A stretch of 64,000 nucleotides of DNA, from assembly GCA_025355165.1 (NCBI GenBank), contig JANYAD010000104.1, positions 1 through 64,000 of the forward strand, in the 5' to 3' direction. Source of the stretch: Gammaproteobacteria bacterium. Its GTDB lineage: Bacteria; Pseudomonadota; Gammaproteobacteria; Steroidobacterales; Steroidobacteraceae. Below are positions 24,560 to 34,425 of the stretch, in pieces; position 1 is the stretch's first letter; each line of letters starts with the position of its first letter. Made by a program: the position numbers and the translations under genes. The notes under the pieces were generated by a model that was given only the letters and a program-made list of their open reading frames with translations, had not been told where the DNA came from and made no database searches.

Positions 24560-25987
24560 ATGTACAAACAACTATACGCCGCCGTATTCGGTCTGGCGGC
24601 TGCCATGCAAGGGACAGCACCGGCGCAGGAAGCGCAGATGGAGCCGCTGCGGCCCGACCAAGTGGCTTTTCGCGCACTTTATAAGGAGCTGGTTGAGACC
24701 AATACCACCTTGTCGTCGGGAAGCTGCACGGCCGCGGCGCAGCGGATGGGTGCGCATCTGAAAGCAGCGGGCTTTTCGGGCAAGGACCTTACCTATTTTG
24801 CCGTTTCCGAGCACCCGAAAGAAGGCGGCTTGGTCGCCATTTTGCCAGGCGGCTCAAGCAGTGCGAAGCCCATGTTGTTGTTGGGGCACTTGGATGTGGT
24901 CGAAGCCAAGCGCGAAGATTGGACCCGCGATCCGTTCACCTTGATCGAAGAGAATGGATATTTTTATGGCCGCGGCACGGCGGACATGAAGGCCCTGGAC
25001 GCCACCTGGGTGGATATGCTGATTCGCTTCAAGAACAGCGGCTACCACCCGATTCGCACCATCAAGCTTGCGCTGACCTGCGGGGAGGAAACCACTTATG
25101 CGTTCAATGGCGCCCAGTGGCTGGCGAAGAATAAGCCGGATCTAATTGCCGCAGCCTTCGCGCTCAACGAAGGCGGCGGTGGGCGAACCGACGGTCACGG
25201 CAAGCTGATGGTAGAAGCCATTCAGGTGGGGGAAAAAGCATCGCAAAACTACCGGCTGGAGTCGCTCAATGTCGGCGGACATAGTTCCATTCCCATCCGG
25301 GATAACGCGATTTACCAACTGGCCGATGCCCTGACCAAGATTCGCGATCACGAGTTTCCGGTGAAGCTTTCCGATACCACCCGAGCCTTCTTCGCGAAGG
25401 CGGGTGCGGCACGGGCTGACGATCTGGGGGCCGCGATGGTGGCGTTGTCGAAAAATTCGAGCGACAAGGCCGCCGAGGTGATCGTTTCCAAAGATCGCAG
25501 CTACCACAGCATGTTGCGCACCACCTGCGTCGCGACCTTGCTGGAAGGCGGTCATGCCAACAATGCCCTGCCGCAACGCGCTGCCGCGAACGTCAACTGC
25601 CGCATTTTTCCGGGTGAAACAGTCGAAGCGACCCAGGCCGCGCTGGTCGCGGCCATTGGCGATACAGGCGTGAAGGTCACAGCGGTGCCGCCCATTCGCC
25701 CCCTTGCCGTGCCGCCGCCGCTGGACGCCATGATTATTGGTCCGGCAGAAACGTTGGTCGCCAAGTACTTTCCAGGCGTGCCGCTCATTCCTTCCATGTC
25801 GACCGGGGCGACCGATGGCATCTTTCTGGAGGCTATCGGCATTCCGGTCTATGGAGTGCCTGGCGGCTGGGGCGACCCGGATGGCAACGGCGTCCATGGT
25901 TTGAACGAGCGCCGCAGCGTGCGATCGGTCTACATCGGGCGCGATTTTCTAACCGAGCTAGTAAAATTGTACGCCGACTCAGGCTAG
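24560..25987 (+). CDS. secreted M20/M25/M40 metallopeptidase
   Basis: 475 residues with a probable signal peptide (to about residue 22, GTAPAQ). The zinc sites of family M20 are present: H110 and catalytic D112 (GHLDVV), bridging D142 (GTADMK), E176/E177 (CGEET), and a downstream SHSN-like dimerisation block GGHSSIP; the last ligand His is likely in [10 protein letters not shown]. Family members are dinuclear zinc carboxypeptidases, aminoacylases or dipeptidases. The export signal suggests a periplasmic peptidase, in line with the peptide-degrading theme of the left part of the window. Confidence 0.9.
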   Translation: MYKQLYAAVFGLAAAMQGTAPAQEAQMEPLRPDQVAFRALYKELVETNTTLSSGSCTAAAQRMGAHLKAAGFSGKDLTYFAVSEHPKEGGLVAILPGGSSSAKPMLLLGHLDVVEAKREDWTRDPFTLIEENGYFYGRGTADMKALDATWVDMLIRFKNSGYHPIRTIKLALTCGEETTYAFNGAQWLAKNKPDLIAAAFALNEGGGGRTDGHGKLMVEAIQVGEKASQNYRLESLNVGGHSSIPIRDNAIYQLADALTKIRDHEFPVKLSDTTRAFFAKAGAARADDLGAAMVALSKNSSDKAAEVIVSKDRSYHSMLRTTCVATLLEGGHANNALPQRAAANVNCRIFPGETVEATQAALVAAIGDTGVKVTAVPPIRPLAVPPPLDAMIIGPAETLVAKYFPGVPLIPSMSTGATDGIFLEAIGIPVYGVPGGWGDPDGNGVHGLNERRSVRSVYIGRDFLTELVKLYADSG

Positions 25988-25997
25988 GCAGCCGGCT

Positions 25998-26008
25998 GGG
26001 GGGGGGGG
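25998..26008 (+). repeat. 11-base poly-G tract upstream of glpK
   Basis: Eleven consecutive G bases lie 53 bases before the glpK start codon, flanked by the palindrome CAGCCGGCTG on the left and a GGCCGGCTG copy on the right. Long homopolymers like this can change length by slippage and may also be prone to sequencing error. Confidence 0.85.
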
Positions 26009-26060
26009 CCGTCTGTGCGGCCGGCTGATGTCTCGGTGGCAGAATAAAAAGGAGAACGCC

Positions 26061-27560
26061 ATGACCCGATACGTAGGGGCAATCGATCAAGGAACCACGA
26101 GTACGCGATTCATCGTGTTCGACCGTGGCGGCAATATCATCAGCTCGGCGCAAAAGGAACATAAGCAGATATTTCCCAAGCCCGGTTGGGTCGAGCACGA
26201 TCCCATCGAAATCTGGCAGAACACCCAAGAAGTCGCAGGCGCTGCCCTAGGGCGTGCCGCGCTGGGACCGAGCGATCTGGCCGCGGTGGGTATCACCAAT
26301 CAACGTGAAACCACGATACTGTGGGATCGGCGCAGCGGAAAGCCGCTCTACAACGCGCTGGTCTGGCAGGACACGCGCGTCGATCAGCTGGTGGGGGAGT
26401 ATGCGCGCGACGGTGGGCCTGACCGCTTCCGTGCGAAGACCGGATTGCCGCTCGCCAGCTACTTCAGCGCTCTTAAGTTGCGGTGGCTTTTGGATAGCAT
26501 GCCGGAAGCGCGCCGCGAGGCCGCAGCGGGTAATCTGCTATTCGGCAATATCGACACCTGGCTGCTGTGGAATCTGACCGGCGGTCCCCGAAACGGGCTG
26601 CACATCACCGATGTGACCAATGCCAGCCGCACGCAACTGATGAATCTTGCGAGCCTGCAATGGGATGCCGGCTTGCTCGAGGAATTCCTGATTCCGGCCG
26701 CCGTACTGCCGCGCATTGTTGCCTCCAGCGAAGTCTATGGTGAAGCTCGAACGCCCGCCCTTCTCGGCGTCCCGATCAGCGGCATTCTCGGAGATCAGCA
26801 AGCCGCGTTGGTCGGCCAGGTTTGCTTCGAGCCGGGCGAGTCGAAGAACACTTATGGAACAGGATGTTTTCTGTTGATGAACACGGGTGAGAGGCCGATT
26901 GCTTCCACCGCCGGGTTGATTACCACCGTGGCCTACAAAATGGGCCAGGAAAAGGCCTGCTACGCGCTGGAGGGCTCGATCGCGGTGACCGGCGCATTGG
27001 TGCAATGGCTGCGCGATAACCTACGGCTAATCGACAGCAGCGGCGAGGTGGAAAGGCTGGCGGCGGAAGTGGAGGACAACGGCGGCGTTTATTTTGTACC
27101 GGCGTTCTCCGGGCTGTATGCGCCGCATTGGAACGAAGGTGCGCGCGGTACCATCATCGGGCTGACCCGCTACGCGACTCGAGCGCACATCGGACGGGCG
27201 GTGCTCGAAGCAACGGCCTTCCAAACCCGCGAAGTCTTAAGTGCGATGGAGCAGGATTCCTCGATCCGGATTCCGGAATTGCGTGTGGATGGCGGCATGG
27301 TTGGGAATGAATTGCTCATGCAATTTCAGGCGGATATTCTCGATGCTCCAGTGGTGCGACCGAAGATCACCGAGACCACTGCGTTGGGTGCCGCTTATGC
27401 GGCAGGCCTGGCCGTCGGCTACTGGCGCAACCGCGATGATCTCGTCAGCAATTGGGCAGTGGGCAAGCGCTGGACGCCGAAAATGACGGACAGCCGGCGC
27501 AGTACTCTTTATGAATCTTGGCGCAGAGCCGTGGCACGCTCTCTCAACTGGCTGGAGTAA
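26061..27560 (+). CDS. glpK: glycerol kinase
   Basis: 499 residues. AAAGGAGAACGCC before the ATG at 26061 fixes the start; a longer frame from 26028 has no such site. The FGGY-kinase signatures are full: [16 protein letters not shown] (phosphate 1 loop), [52 protein letters not shown] and the C-terminal [21 protein letters not shown]. It phosphorylates glycerol to glycerol-3-phosphate in the cytoplasm. The aquaglyceroporin gene follows after 6 bases, forming a glpKF unit; no glpD or glpR is visible nearby. Confidence 0.97.
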   Translation: MTRYVGAIDQGTTSTRFIVFDRGGNIISSAQKEHKQIFPKPGWVEHDPIEIWQNTQEVAGAALGRAALGPSDLAAVGITNQRETTILWDRRSGKPLYNALVWQDTRVDQLVGEYARDGGPDRFRAKTGLPLASYFSALKLRWLLDSMPEARREAAAGNLLFGNIDTWLLWNLTGGPRNGLHITDVTNASRTQLMNLASLQWDAGLLEEFLIPAAVLPRIVASSEVYGEARTPALLGVPISGILGDQQAALVGQVCFEPGESKNTYGTGCFLLMNTGERPIASTAGLITTVAYKMGQEKACYALEGSIAVTGALVQWLRDNLRLIDSSGEVERLAAEVEDNGGVYFVPAFSGLYAPHWNEGARGTIIGLTRYATRAHIGRAVLEATAFQTREVLSAMEQDSSIRIPELRVDGGMVGNELLMQFQADILDAPVVRPKITETTALGAAYAAGLAVGYWRNRDDLVSNWAVGKRWTPKMTDSRRSTLYESWRRAVARSLNWLE

Positions 27561-27566
27561 GCGACT

Positions 27567-28292
27567 ATGCATTCGGCATTTCTTGGCGAATTTCTAGGCA
27601 CGATGATCATGATATTGCTCGGCAACGGCGTGGTCGCGAATGTAGTGTTGCGCCAGACAAAGGGTGAAAAAGCAGGTTGGATAGTCATCACCACAGGTTG
27701 GTGTTTCGCGGTGATGGCAGGCGTATTCACCGCACTCGCCATCGGCAGCGACGGACATTTGAACCCCGCGGTGACGGTAGGTGTGGCCGTCTCCACGGGG
27801 GATTGGAGCCGGCTTTCATCGTATGTGCCGGCGCAAATCCTCGGCGCCATGCTCGGCCAATTACTCGTTTGGCTTACCTACCTGTCTCACTGGGAAAAAA
27901 CACCGGACCCGTCGGACAAGCTGGCTTGCTTTTCCACCATTCCTGCGATTAGGGCACCGCTGGCCAACATGCTGACCGAGGTCATCGGCACCTTCGTGCT
28001 GGTACTCGTGGCAGCGGCAATTTCTACCAAGTACGGCACCGGTGTTGGCTTAAGCCAGGGTTTGGGTCCATTTTTGGTGGGATTTCTGGTGTGGGGGATC
28101 GGACTGTCATTGGGCGGTCCCACGGGCTATGCCATCAATCCGGCTCGCGATCTGGGCCCACGCATCATGCATGCGGTTCTGCCCATCCCGGGCAAGGGCG
28201 GCTCGGATTTCGCTTACGCCTTCGTCCCCATCGCCGGTCCCTTACTGGGCGCGATCATCGCAGGCGTTGTGGTCAAAATGATTGGAATCTAG
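27567..28292 (+). CDS. glpF: glycerol uptake facilitator (aquaglyceroporin)
   Basis: 241 residues, six helices, with both MIP pore motifs: N66-P-A (HLNPAVTVG) and N191-P-A-R-D195 (AINPARDLGPRI). The Asp right after the second NPAR is typical of glycerol-conducting aquaglyceroporins rather than water-only channels. It lets glycerol diffuse across the inner membrane, and glycerol kinase encoded just upstream traps it as the phosphate. Confidence 0.95.
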   Translation: MHSAFLGEFLGTMIMILLGNGVVANVVLRQTKGEKAGWIVITTGWCFAVMAGVFTALAIGSDGHLNPAVTVGVAVSTGDWSRLSSYVPAQILGAMLGQLLVWLTYLSHWEKTPDPSDKLACFSTIPAIRAPLANMLTEVIGTFVLVLVAAAISTKYGTGVGLSQGLGPFLVGFLVWGIGLSLGGPTGYAINPARDLGPRIMHAVLPIPGKGGSDFAYAFVPIAGPLLGAIIAGVVVKMIGI

Positions 28293-28343
28293 GGGTAATC
28301 GTGCGGTGAAATCGGTGCCGTTCTCTTCGCTCGATGTTCAGCA

Positions 28344-30936
28344 GTGCGCTATCGAGAAATGCGTGGTTGGCTAGGCGCGATATTGCCGCTTTGCGCAGCG
28401 GCTGCGGCTGTCGCGCAAGACGTGCGGATCATTGCACCGCTCGATGCGGGATGGCGTTTCATGCGAGCGCCGCAAGTGTTGGGCGCCGAGATGCCCGCGT
28501 TCGACGATGCCACATGGGACGCCGTGACCGTGCCGCACACGTGGAATCGGATCGGCAATGAGGGCACGCAGCGTTCGCCGGACTCAAGCGATGTACAAGG
28601 GGTCGGCTGGTATAGGCTGCATTTCGAGGCGCCTCCGATTGCCGGCGGCGCTCGTTACTTTTTGCAATTCAATGCGGTGGGAACGGTGGCGGACGTCTGG
28701 CTGAACGGCCGCTATCTGGGCAAGCATGCGGGAGCGTTTTCGAAATTCCGCTTCGACGTATCGGCCGCCATCAAGTCTTCCGGCACCAATGTACTGGTCG
28801 TGAAAGCCGACAACAGCCGTCCGCAGCCCGGCTCGGGCACGCAGGATGTGATTCCGCTGTCCGGCGACTTTTTTATGTTTGGCGGCATCTATCGAAACGT
28901 GTCGCTGATCGTCACGAACTCCGTGCACGTGGATATGCTGGACTTCGGCGGCCCCGGGTTGTATGTGCGCGCACTTGATGTCGAGGCAGCGGCGGCGAAC
29001 GTAGTTGCCTCGGGCCGCATCGTGAATCAGCTTAAAATCGCTCAGCGCGTCGCGGTTGAATTTGCAATCAAGGATGCCACCGGAGCCACCGTGGCCGTGC
29101 GGTCCTTTAAAACAACAGCAGCGCCGGGAAGCGCGGCGATACAGGCGCAGCTGCGGGTGGAGCATCCGCGGCTTTGGCAAGGTGTGGAAGATCCGTATCT
29201 GTATCGCGCGGTCATGACAATTCGTTCCAAGCGCGGCGCAATACTCGACTCCGTGAGCCAGCCGCTGGGTTTACGCAGCGTGAAGTTCGATGCCGAGAAC
29301 GGCTTCTTCCTCAACGGCAAGCACGTGTTTCTGAGAGGCGCTTCCATGCACCAAGATCGGCCCGTGAAAGGCTGGGCAATCTCGGCTGCCGATCAGCGCC
29401 AGGATTTCGACCTGCTTCAAGAACTCGGCGCCAATGCGGTGCGCCTGGCGCATTACCAGCACGATGATTATTCCTACACCCTAGCCGATACGCTCGGGAT
29501 TCTTGCTTGGGCTGAGATTCCCCTGGTCAACAAAGTGTCATTCGACGGCTCACCGGCCAACACGGCGCTGACGGCCAATGCGCAGCAACAGCTGACCGAG
29601 CTGGTGCGTCAAAACTACAATCATCCGTCGATTGTTGTATGGTCCATCGGCAACGAGATCGACTTGACGGCAACGATGATCCACGGGCCCAGCAACCCCA
29701 CGGCGCTCGTGAAGTCACTGAACACACTCGCGAAGCGTGAAGACCCTCTCGCGCCACGACGCTGGCGGATTGCTGCGAGACCGGCAGTGCCGCTGCTTCG
29801 GGCCGCGAGCCTTTGGTGGGGGTCGCCGACACTGTCGGCTATAACCGATACTTCGGGTGGTACACGGGGGAGGTCTCGGATTTCGGCAAGATGTTGGACG
29901 ATGCCCATTCGCGCCATCCCAAGTTGCCCCTGTCCGTGTCCGAATATGGCGCCGGTGCGGCACTTACCCAGCATACCGACGATGCACGCGGCGGTCCGAT
30001 CAATTTTCATGGCAGACCGCATCCCGAAGAGTACCAAACTTGGTATCACGAGAAATCTTGGGCCACGCTCGCGGCGCGCCGGTATTTGTGGGGCGCTTTC
30101 ATCTGGAATCTTTTCGACTTCTCCAGCGATTATCGCCAGGAAGGCGACCTGACGGATGTCAACGACAAGGGCCTGGTCAGCCAGGACCGGCAAACTCGCA
30201 AGGATGCCTTCTATTTCTATCGAGCCAATTGGAGCAGCCAACCGACCTTGCACTTAGCGGGGCGGCGCTATCTCGATCGGGCGTACGCGGTGACGGAGGT
30301 CACGGCCTACAGCAACGCGGAGCAGGCGCGCCTCACGATGAACGGCAATGACCTCGGCACGGCGCCCTGCCGGAACGGCATCTGTTTGTGGCCCGCCGTT
30401 CACTTGAGTGCGGGCGCGAATGAGCTGATCGTCGCGGCGAAAATCGCCGGGTCGATGGTCTCCGATTCGATGCGCTGGATGTTGTCGCATGCGGATCGCG
30501 CCGCGAATATCAAGGCCGGAGATCTTGCCGGGTATGTGCTTGCGGACGGCAGCGCTTTGGATCGGATAGCTATTTTGTCGGCGGTGTCGGACGCAGCGAA
30601 AATCTCCCGGACGCATCCGGTGATGCGAAACTTTACGACAGCTACCGCGAGGGCGACTTCTTTTATCGCTTGCCGCTGCCGAATGGAGACTATCGGGTGC
30701 GCCTCATGTTTACGGAGCCCACGGAAAGTGCAGTTGGAATGCGGATATTCGATGTCGAGGCGAATGGCGCGAGGCGGCTCAAGAACTTCGATATTTTTAA
30801 AGCGGCGGGTGGCAAGCTGCGAGGCGTGGATCGTACGTTTGACGTCTTGGTGAACGACGGCTTTTTGTTACTCGCATTTCGGCCGCGGCGTGGCCAGGCG
30901 GTGGTGTCGGCGCTCTCGATCGCGCCGCGTGAGTGA
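28344..30936 (+). pseudogene. glycoside hydrolase family 2 (beta-galactosidase-like), broken by two frameshifts
   Basis: Three consecutive frames together make one GH2 enzyme of about 860 residues. Segment 1 (28344 to about 29745) has a signal peptide (MRGWLGAILPLCAAAAAVAQ, ATG at 28359), the sugar-binding jelly roll and the catalytic-barrel opening (GASMHQDRPVKGWA; VWSIGNEIDLT, with the acid/base Glu). It loses one base in a C-run near 29743-29746; segment 2 continues with ATTLADC...VADTVGYNRYFGWY, the nucleophile region LSVSEYGAGA and a DUF4982-like domain to about 30555. A second missing base there shifts into segment 3, a malectin-like C-terminus (YFVGGVGRSENLPD...YRVRLMFTEP). Both shifts are single-base losses, so recent decay or sequencing error are equally possible. 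Confidence 0.85.
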
Positions 30937-30965
30937 GCCCGGCGCGCGAGCGGACGCGAGCGGGA

Positions 30966-30994
30966 CGAACTCGTCGATTTCCGGGACGAGTTCG
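30966..30994. terminator. 10-bp stem hairpin after the GH2 gene
   Basis: CGAACTCGTC (30966-30975) pairs perfectly with GACGAGTTCG (30985-30994) across a 9-base loop, 30 bases past the GH2 stop. There is no T-run, so factor-independent termination is uncertain. Confidence 0.45.
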
Positions 30995-31040
30995 AGTGCG
31001 TCCTATAAACACGGCGCACCGTGGGCGCATCTGATAGGCA

Positions 31041-32057
31041 ATGCGTTTATTGGACCGCGTTGCTCAATGCCACGAGCCGTTGATCTTGCCCTGCCAAGAC
31101 TCGAAACCATTCGAGGTCGCGGGTGCCAGCCGGTTCGCTCAGCAAGTCGCCGCTTGCCCGTTGCGATTCGTGCTCGGCGATGACTTGACGCGTGCCAGCA
31201 CGGATCTCGCGTATGCGGACGGGGCACGCCTGGTCGGCTGCCTGGACCTATTGCGCATGCCGGCGCCTCAGTTTTGGATTGAATGGAATGACGAAATTCA
31301 CATGCGTGTGATTCACGAGACGCAATCGATTGCGAGGTTTGATGCGGCCGCGCCGGGCCGCAAAGTCGGGCTGCTATTGCAGTCCTGCAAAAATGGGTTT
31401 GGCGCGGTTGCGCGAACTTTCTGGCTCGACGCCGCAGCCGCAGACTGCGCCGAGCCCACCGTTTCACCTCTGGAAACGCACTTCGACCTGCGCGGCCAAT
31501 TCGCGAAAAGCACGCAAGATATGTTTTCAGGCGGCTTTCTCGATGCCACCGACGGCGCAAACGCCGCAACGGCCGCGCTTTTTGGCTATGTGAAGTTTCG
31601 ATTCGATCAATCCTGGTCAGGCTATTATCGCGCCGCGGCCGCTGACGCCGCGTTCAAACGCCGCCTGGTCCTGGATTCAGTCCAGTCGGTCGCCTGGGAT
31701 GCACCGTTCTTGCTGGCATTTCTTCTGTTGTTGAGCGCACGCAATGCCACCCGCAGCCTGCCGGTTTGCCGTGCGGCCATCAACCGCAAACGCTGCGCCA
31801 GCGGGCGCAGGCCTCTTCTCGATCATGTCGAAGTCAACGCTAGTCTGGAGGCCGTGGCCACAACCGAGGCGACGGGCGATATCAGCGGCCGCCAGCCTCC
31901 CCGGTTGCATCACGTGCGCGGTCACCTGGTGCGCCGTGATCAGCGGGTTTTTTGGCGCGTGCCGCACTTGCGCGGCAACGCCCTGCGCGGCGCGGTTCGC
32001 TCGCGTACTGTGTGTCTGTCATTTTGCCGCACGAGCGATCGTGAAGCACGCGTATAG
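31041..32057 (+). CDS. conserved hypothetical protein with C-terminal His/Arg-rich motif
   Basis: 338 residues, no signal peptide or confident membrane helix (one hydrophobic run at about 223-232). The N-terminal part (about 20-215) contains VLGDDLTRASTDLAYADGARLVGCLDLLRMPAPQFWIEW, which I associate with a family of uncharacterised alpha- and gammaproteobacterial proteins. The C-terminus carries HHVRGHLVRRDQRVFWRVPHLRG and GAVRSRTVCL, a pattern that recurs in phage- or plasmid-linked hypothetical proteins and may bind nucleic acid; that is speculation. It converges on the MBL gene with a 6-base gap. Confidence 0.65.
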   Translation: MRLLDRVAQCHEPLILPCQDSKPFEVAGASRFAQQVAACPLRFVLGDDLTRASTDLAYADGARLVGCLDLLRMPAPQFWIEWNDEIHMRVIHETQSIARFDAAAPGRKVGLLLQSCKNGFGAVARTFWLDAAAADCAEPTVSPLETHFDLRGQFAKSTQDMFSGGFLDATDGANAATAALFGYVKFRFDQSWSGYYRAAAADAAFKRRLVLDSVQSVAWDAPFLLAFLLLLSARNATRSLPVCRAAINRKRCASGRRPLLDHVEVNASLEAVATTEATGDISGRQPPRLHHVRGHLVRRDQRVFWRVPHLRGNALRGAVRSRTVCLSFCRTSDREARV

Positions 32058-32063
32058 TCATTT

Positions 32064-32990
32064 TCATGGCCGCATTCGCAGGCCGTCTTCGGCGAAGGTC
32101 ACGGCGCCAGGATAATTTGCCCGGATGGATTGCAAAACGGCATCGCGGCTGCCCTCAACGGCCGGTGAAATGTGACTCAACAAAAGCGCGCGAACGCCCG
32201 CATCTTGCGCCAGCTTGCCGATGGAACTTGGCGGCGTATGCAAGCCGTACAGAACCGCGGGGGAGCCTGGCGGATCCCGCACGACGCTGTTGAAGACCAG
32301 CAGGTCGGTCGAGCGCGCAATGCGCCGTAAAGCCGGAAGTCCCGCCGCGTCGATATCGCCCGAGAATGTAACGCTTTTGCCCTTGTGCTCGATGCGGTAG
32401 ATCACGGCGGGCGCATCGCCATGATGTCCTGCGATGGCGAAAATCGAGACCTCACCTTGCTTGAGAATTTGGCGCGACTCGGCATCTCCGGCCGGTGTTC
32501 GAAAGTCGTGTGCATGGATGGTTATCGGCGCGGCGAAATTGCGCAAGTAGGCATACGCCCCCTTGGGCCCGAATAACAATTGCATCAAGTCTCGCGTGCT
32601 GGGGAAATAGGCGTTCTGACCGCCTCCCGGTGAGCCGGCAGGGCCCCAGACGTTAAACTCGATGGGACCTGCACTCGAAACGGCGCGGGCCTTGAACAGA
32701 CCGGGCAGTTCCCCCGCGTGATCGATGTGCAGATGAGTAAGCAGCACGACCCCCACATCATCCAAAGAAGCTTGAGCTTCGCCGAGCCGAACAAAGGAGC
32801 CGGGACCTGCATCAACCAGGATTCGTGGGGTTCCCTCGACGAGCACCAGATAGCTCGACCCCGCTCGGCCCACCGCTCCGGGGCCGCCCGAGCCGAGCAC
32901 CAACACTTCGAGCGACGGCGGGGCTGCTTCAGCGAACACAGCGGTACTCAGGCCAAAGGATAGAAACAGCATCGCGAACGCGCGAATCAC
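32064..32990 (-). CDS. secreted MBL-fold metallo-hydrolase
   Basis: 308 residues from the GTG at 32990, which follows AAGGGGG at good spacing; a longer frame begins inside the upstream CPBP gene. Signal peptide MIRAFAMLFLSFGLSTAVFA. The metallo-beta-lactamase metal signature H86-x-H88-x-D90-H91 (LTHLHIDH) is intact, with later ligands in IAGHHGD, SGDIDAAGL and LLLSHISP. The layout resembles RNase Z/arylsulfatase-like periplasmic hydrolases; substrate unknown. It is the last gene of a four-gene minus-strand operon. Confidence 0.88.
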   Translation of the reverse strand: MIRAFAMLFLSFGLSTAVFAEAAPPSLEVLVLGSGGPGAVGRAGSSYLVLVEGTPRILVDAGPGSFVRLGEAQASLDDVGVVLLTHLHIDHAGELPGLFKARAVSSAGPIEFNVWGPAGSPGGGQNAYFPSTRDLMQLLFGPKGAYAYLRNFAAPITIHAHDFRTPAGDAESRQILKQGEVSIFAIAGHHGDAPAVIYRIEHKGKSVTFSGDIDAAGLPALRRIARSTDLLVFNSVVRDPPGSPAVLYGLHTPPSSIGKLAQDAGVRALLLSHISPAVEGSRDAVLQSIRANYPGAVTFAEDGLRMRP

Positions 32991-33039
32991 GGGTCGCCCC
33001 CTTGCCCTAATCGATAAAATTTCGGCGATTTCCCCGATC

Positions 33040-33963
33040 TTAATCGGTCCAGGTACGGATGAACTCAGGCAGATTCGGCAGGACATCCACCAAGGCGTGC
33101 AACAAAACGATCAGAAGCAAGCTGCGCGTGCGTGCCCATAATGTCCCGAACAGAACTGCGATGGGAGAAAGCACGGCCACCGTAAAGCTGACCACCTGGA
33201 TCGGATCGGTGGAATATCCGTCGACTCCTGGATGGCCGCGCAAGTAAAGCCCCGGCACGTGAGCCAATGCGAATAACAGTGCGCCCGTCACGACAGCCCC
33301 GGCTTCGGTCTTGAGCACTGCAGCCAACCGAGTTTGCAATACGGCGCGGAACAAGAACTCCTCGCATAGGCCGGCCTCGAGCGATACCCAGATGAACGCG
33401 GCCGGTGCTGCCCAGGCGAGGGTGAACGCAGAGGCACGCAATTGCGCGATGTCGTTGAGCGCGGGCGAGACCACGCTTATCAATGCAAGAATTATCGAGC
33501 CCAGAACCAGCAACGGCGGCCAAAAGCCCGGGCGGGTGATACGGCTGCTGAACAGCGGCGCGAGCTTCGCGCCGAGCGCGACCAACAACAGCGTCGGCAC
33601 TCCTACATGCACAAATAGTTTCACCGCCAACAGCAGCAACTCCTGCTCGCGTCCCGGTGGAACAGCGGCACGTACCTGGTTCATCCCCCATCCTAAAAAA
33701 GCCACGGCGTAGAGCCCGAGAAACGTCAGAAACGCCGCTAATTCCAGGGCGGGTCGTCGCACCGCGACCGGCGAGGGCGCCGCCTTGCGGGTCAACGCCA
33801 TGCTCAATGCAGGCAGGCCGATACCGAATACAGCGAGAGAGATAGCGGCGAAGGTCCAGTCAGCATCTTTGTGCGCGAGATACGCGCAAGCGGCAGCCCA
33901 CAGCGACAAATAACCGCCGACAAAGGATGCCGCTCTGGGACGGATGGGTGGCAATGCGGGCAT
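33040..33963 (-). CDS. CPBP-family intramembrane metalloprotease
   Basis: 307 residues with eight or so hydrophobic helices. The Abi/CPBP signatures are present: E201-E202-x-x-x-R206 (GLCEEFLFRAVLQT) and the second motif with H235 (FALAHVPGLYLRG), followed by a third helix region. Such proteases (relatives of Rce1) cleave proteins within the membrane or protect against bacteriocins. It is 15 bases downstream of the GlcG/HbpS gene and upstream of the MBL gene, all on the same strand. Confidence 0.9.
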   Translation of the reverse strand: MPALPPIRPRAASFVGGYLSLWAAACAYLAHKDADWTFAAISLAVFGIGLPALSMALTRKAAPSPVAVRRPALELAAFLTFLGLYAVAFLGWGMNQVRAAVPPGREQELLLLAVKLFVHVGVPTLLLVALGAKLAPLFSSRITRPGFWPPLLVLGSIILALISVVSPALNDIAQLRASAFTLAWAAPAAFIWVSLEAGLCEEFLFRAVLQTRLAAVLKTEAGAVVTGALLFALAHVPGLYLRGHPGVDGYSTDPIQVVSFTVAVLSPIAVLFGTLWARTRSLLLIVLLHALVDVLPNLPEFIRTWTD

Positions 33964-33978
33964 CAGCAGCGGCGCCCG

Positions 33979-34425
33979 CTAGGAGGCGGGTGCTGCACCC
34001 GTGTCGGCGGTGAATCCGGCAGCCGCGATACCCGCCACCGCGCAAGCCTCGTCTTGCTCGGAATTCGCACCGGTGATTCCAACCGCGCCGACAATCAGCT
34101 TGCCCGATCGAATCAGAACGCCGCCCGGAACCGGAATAATTCGTCCGCCGGCCAGCGCTGTCACGGCGGAGAGGAATGCGGGCGCGACCGTTGCGCGTTG
34201 CGCGATGGCGCGGCTGCCCATACCCATCGCCAGCGTGCCGAAAGCTTTGGCTTGCGCAATCTCGGGCCGCAGCAAACTCGAGCCATCCTCCCGCTTAAAA
34301 CATACCAGGCAACCCGCGCCGTCGAGGACGGCGACGGTAATCGGCGGAAGACCCAGTGTTTTGCCATGTTCGAGCGCTTTATCGACAATCGTGCCCGCTT
34401 GCGCCAAGCTCAAGATGCCGTTCAC
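33979..34425 (-). CDS. GlcG/HbpS family heme-binding-type protein
   Basis: 148 residues matching the GlcG/HbpS domain: LSLAQAGTIVDKALEHGKTLGLPPITVAVLD, GCLVCFKREDGSS, the LAMGMGSRAI stretch and IIPVPGGVLI...VGAVGITGANSEQDEACAVAGI at the end. Family members bind heme or cobalamin or accompany glycolate or propanediol catabolism; here no such neighbours exist. Its start overlaps the stop of the alpha/beta hydrolase gene by 4 bases, so the two are translationally coupled. Confidence 0.9.
   Translation of the reverse strand: MNGILSLAQAGTIVDKALEHGKTLGLPPITVAVLDGAGCLVCFKREDGSSLLRPEIAQAKAFGTLAMGMGSRAIAQRATVAPAFLSAVTALAGGRIIPVPGGVLIRSGKLIVGAVGITGANSEQDEACAVAGIAAAGFTADTGAAPAS

Noticed and set aside
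25998-26008. Poly-G tract as a transcription terminator
   Set aside because: It has no flanking stem with a T-run, and sits upstream of glpK with a good ribosome site, so it fits a variable spacer better.
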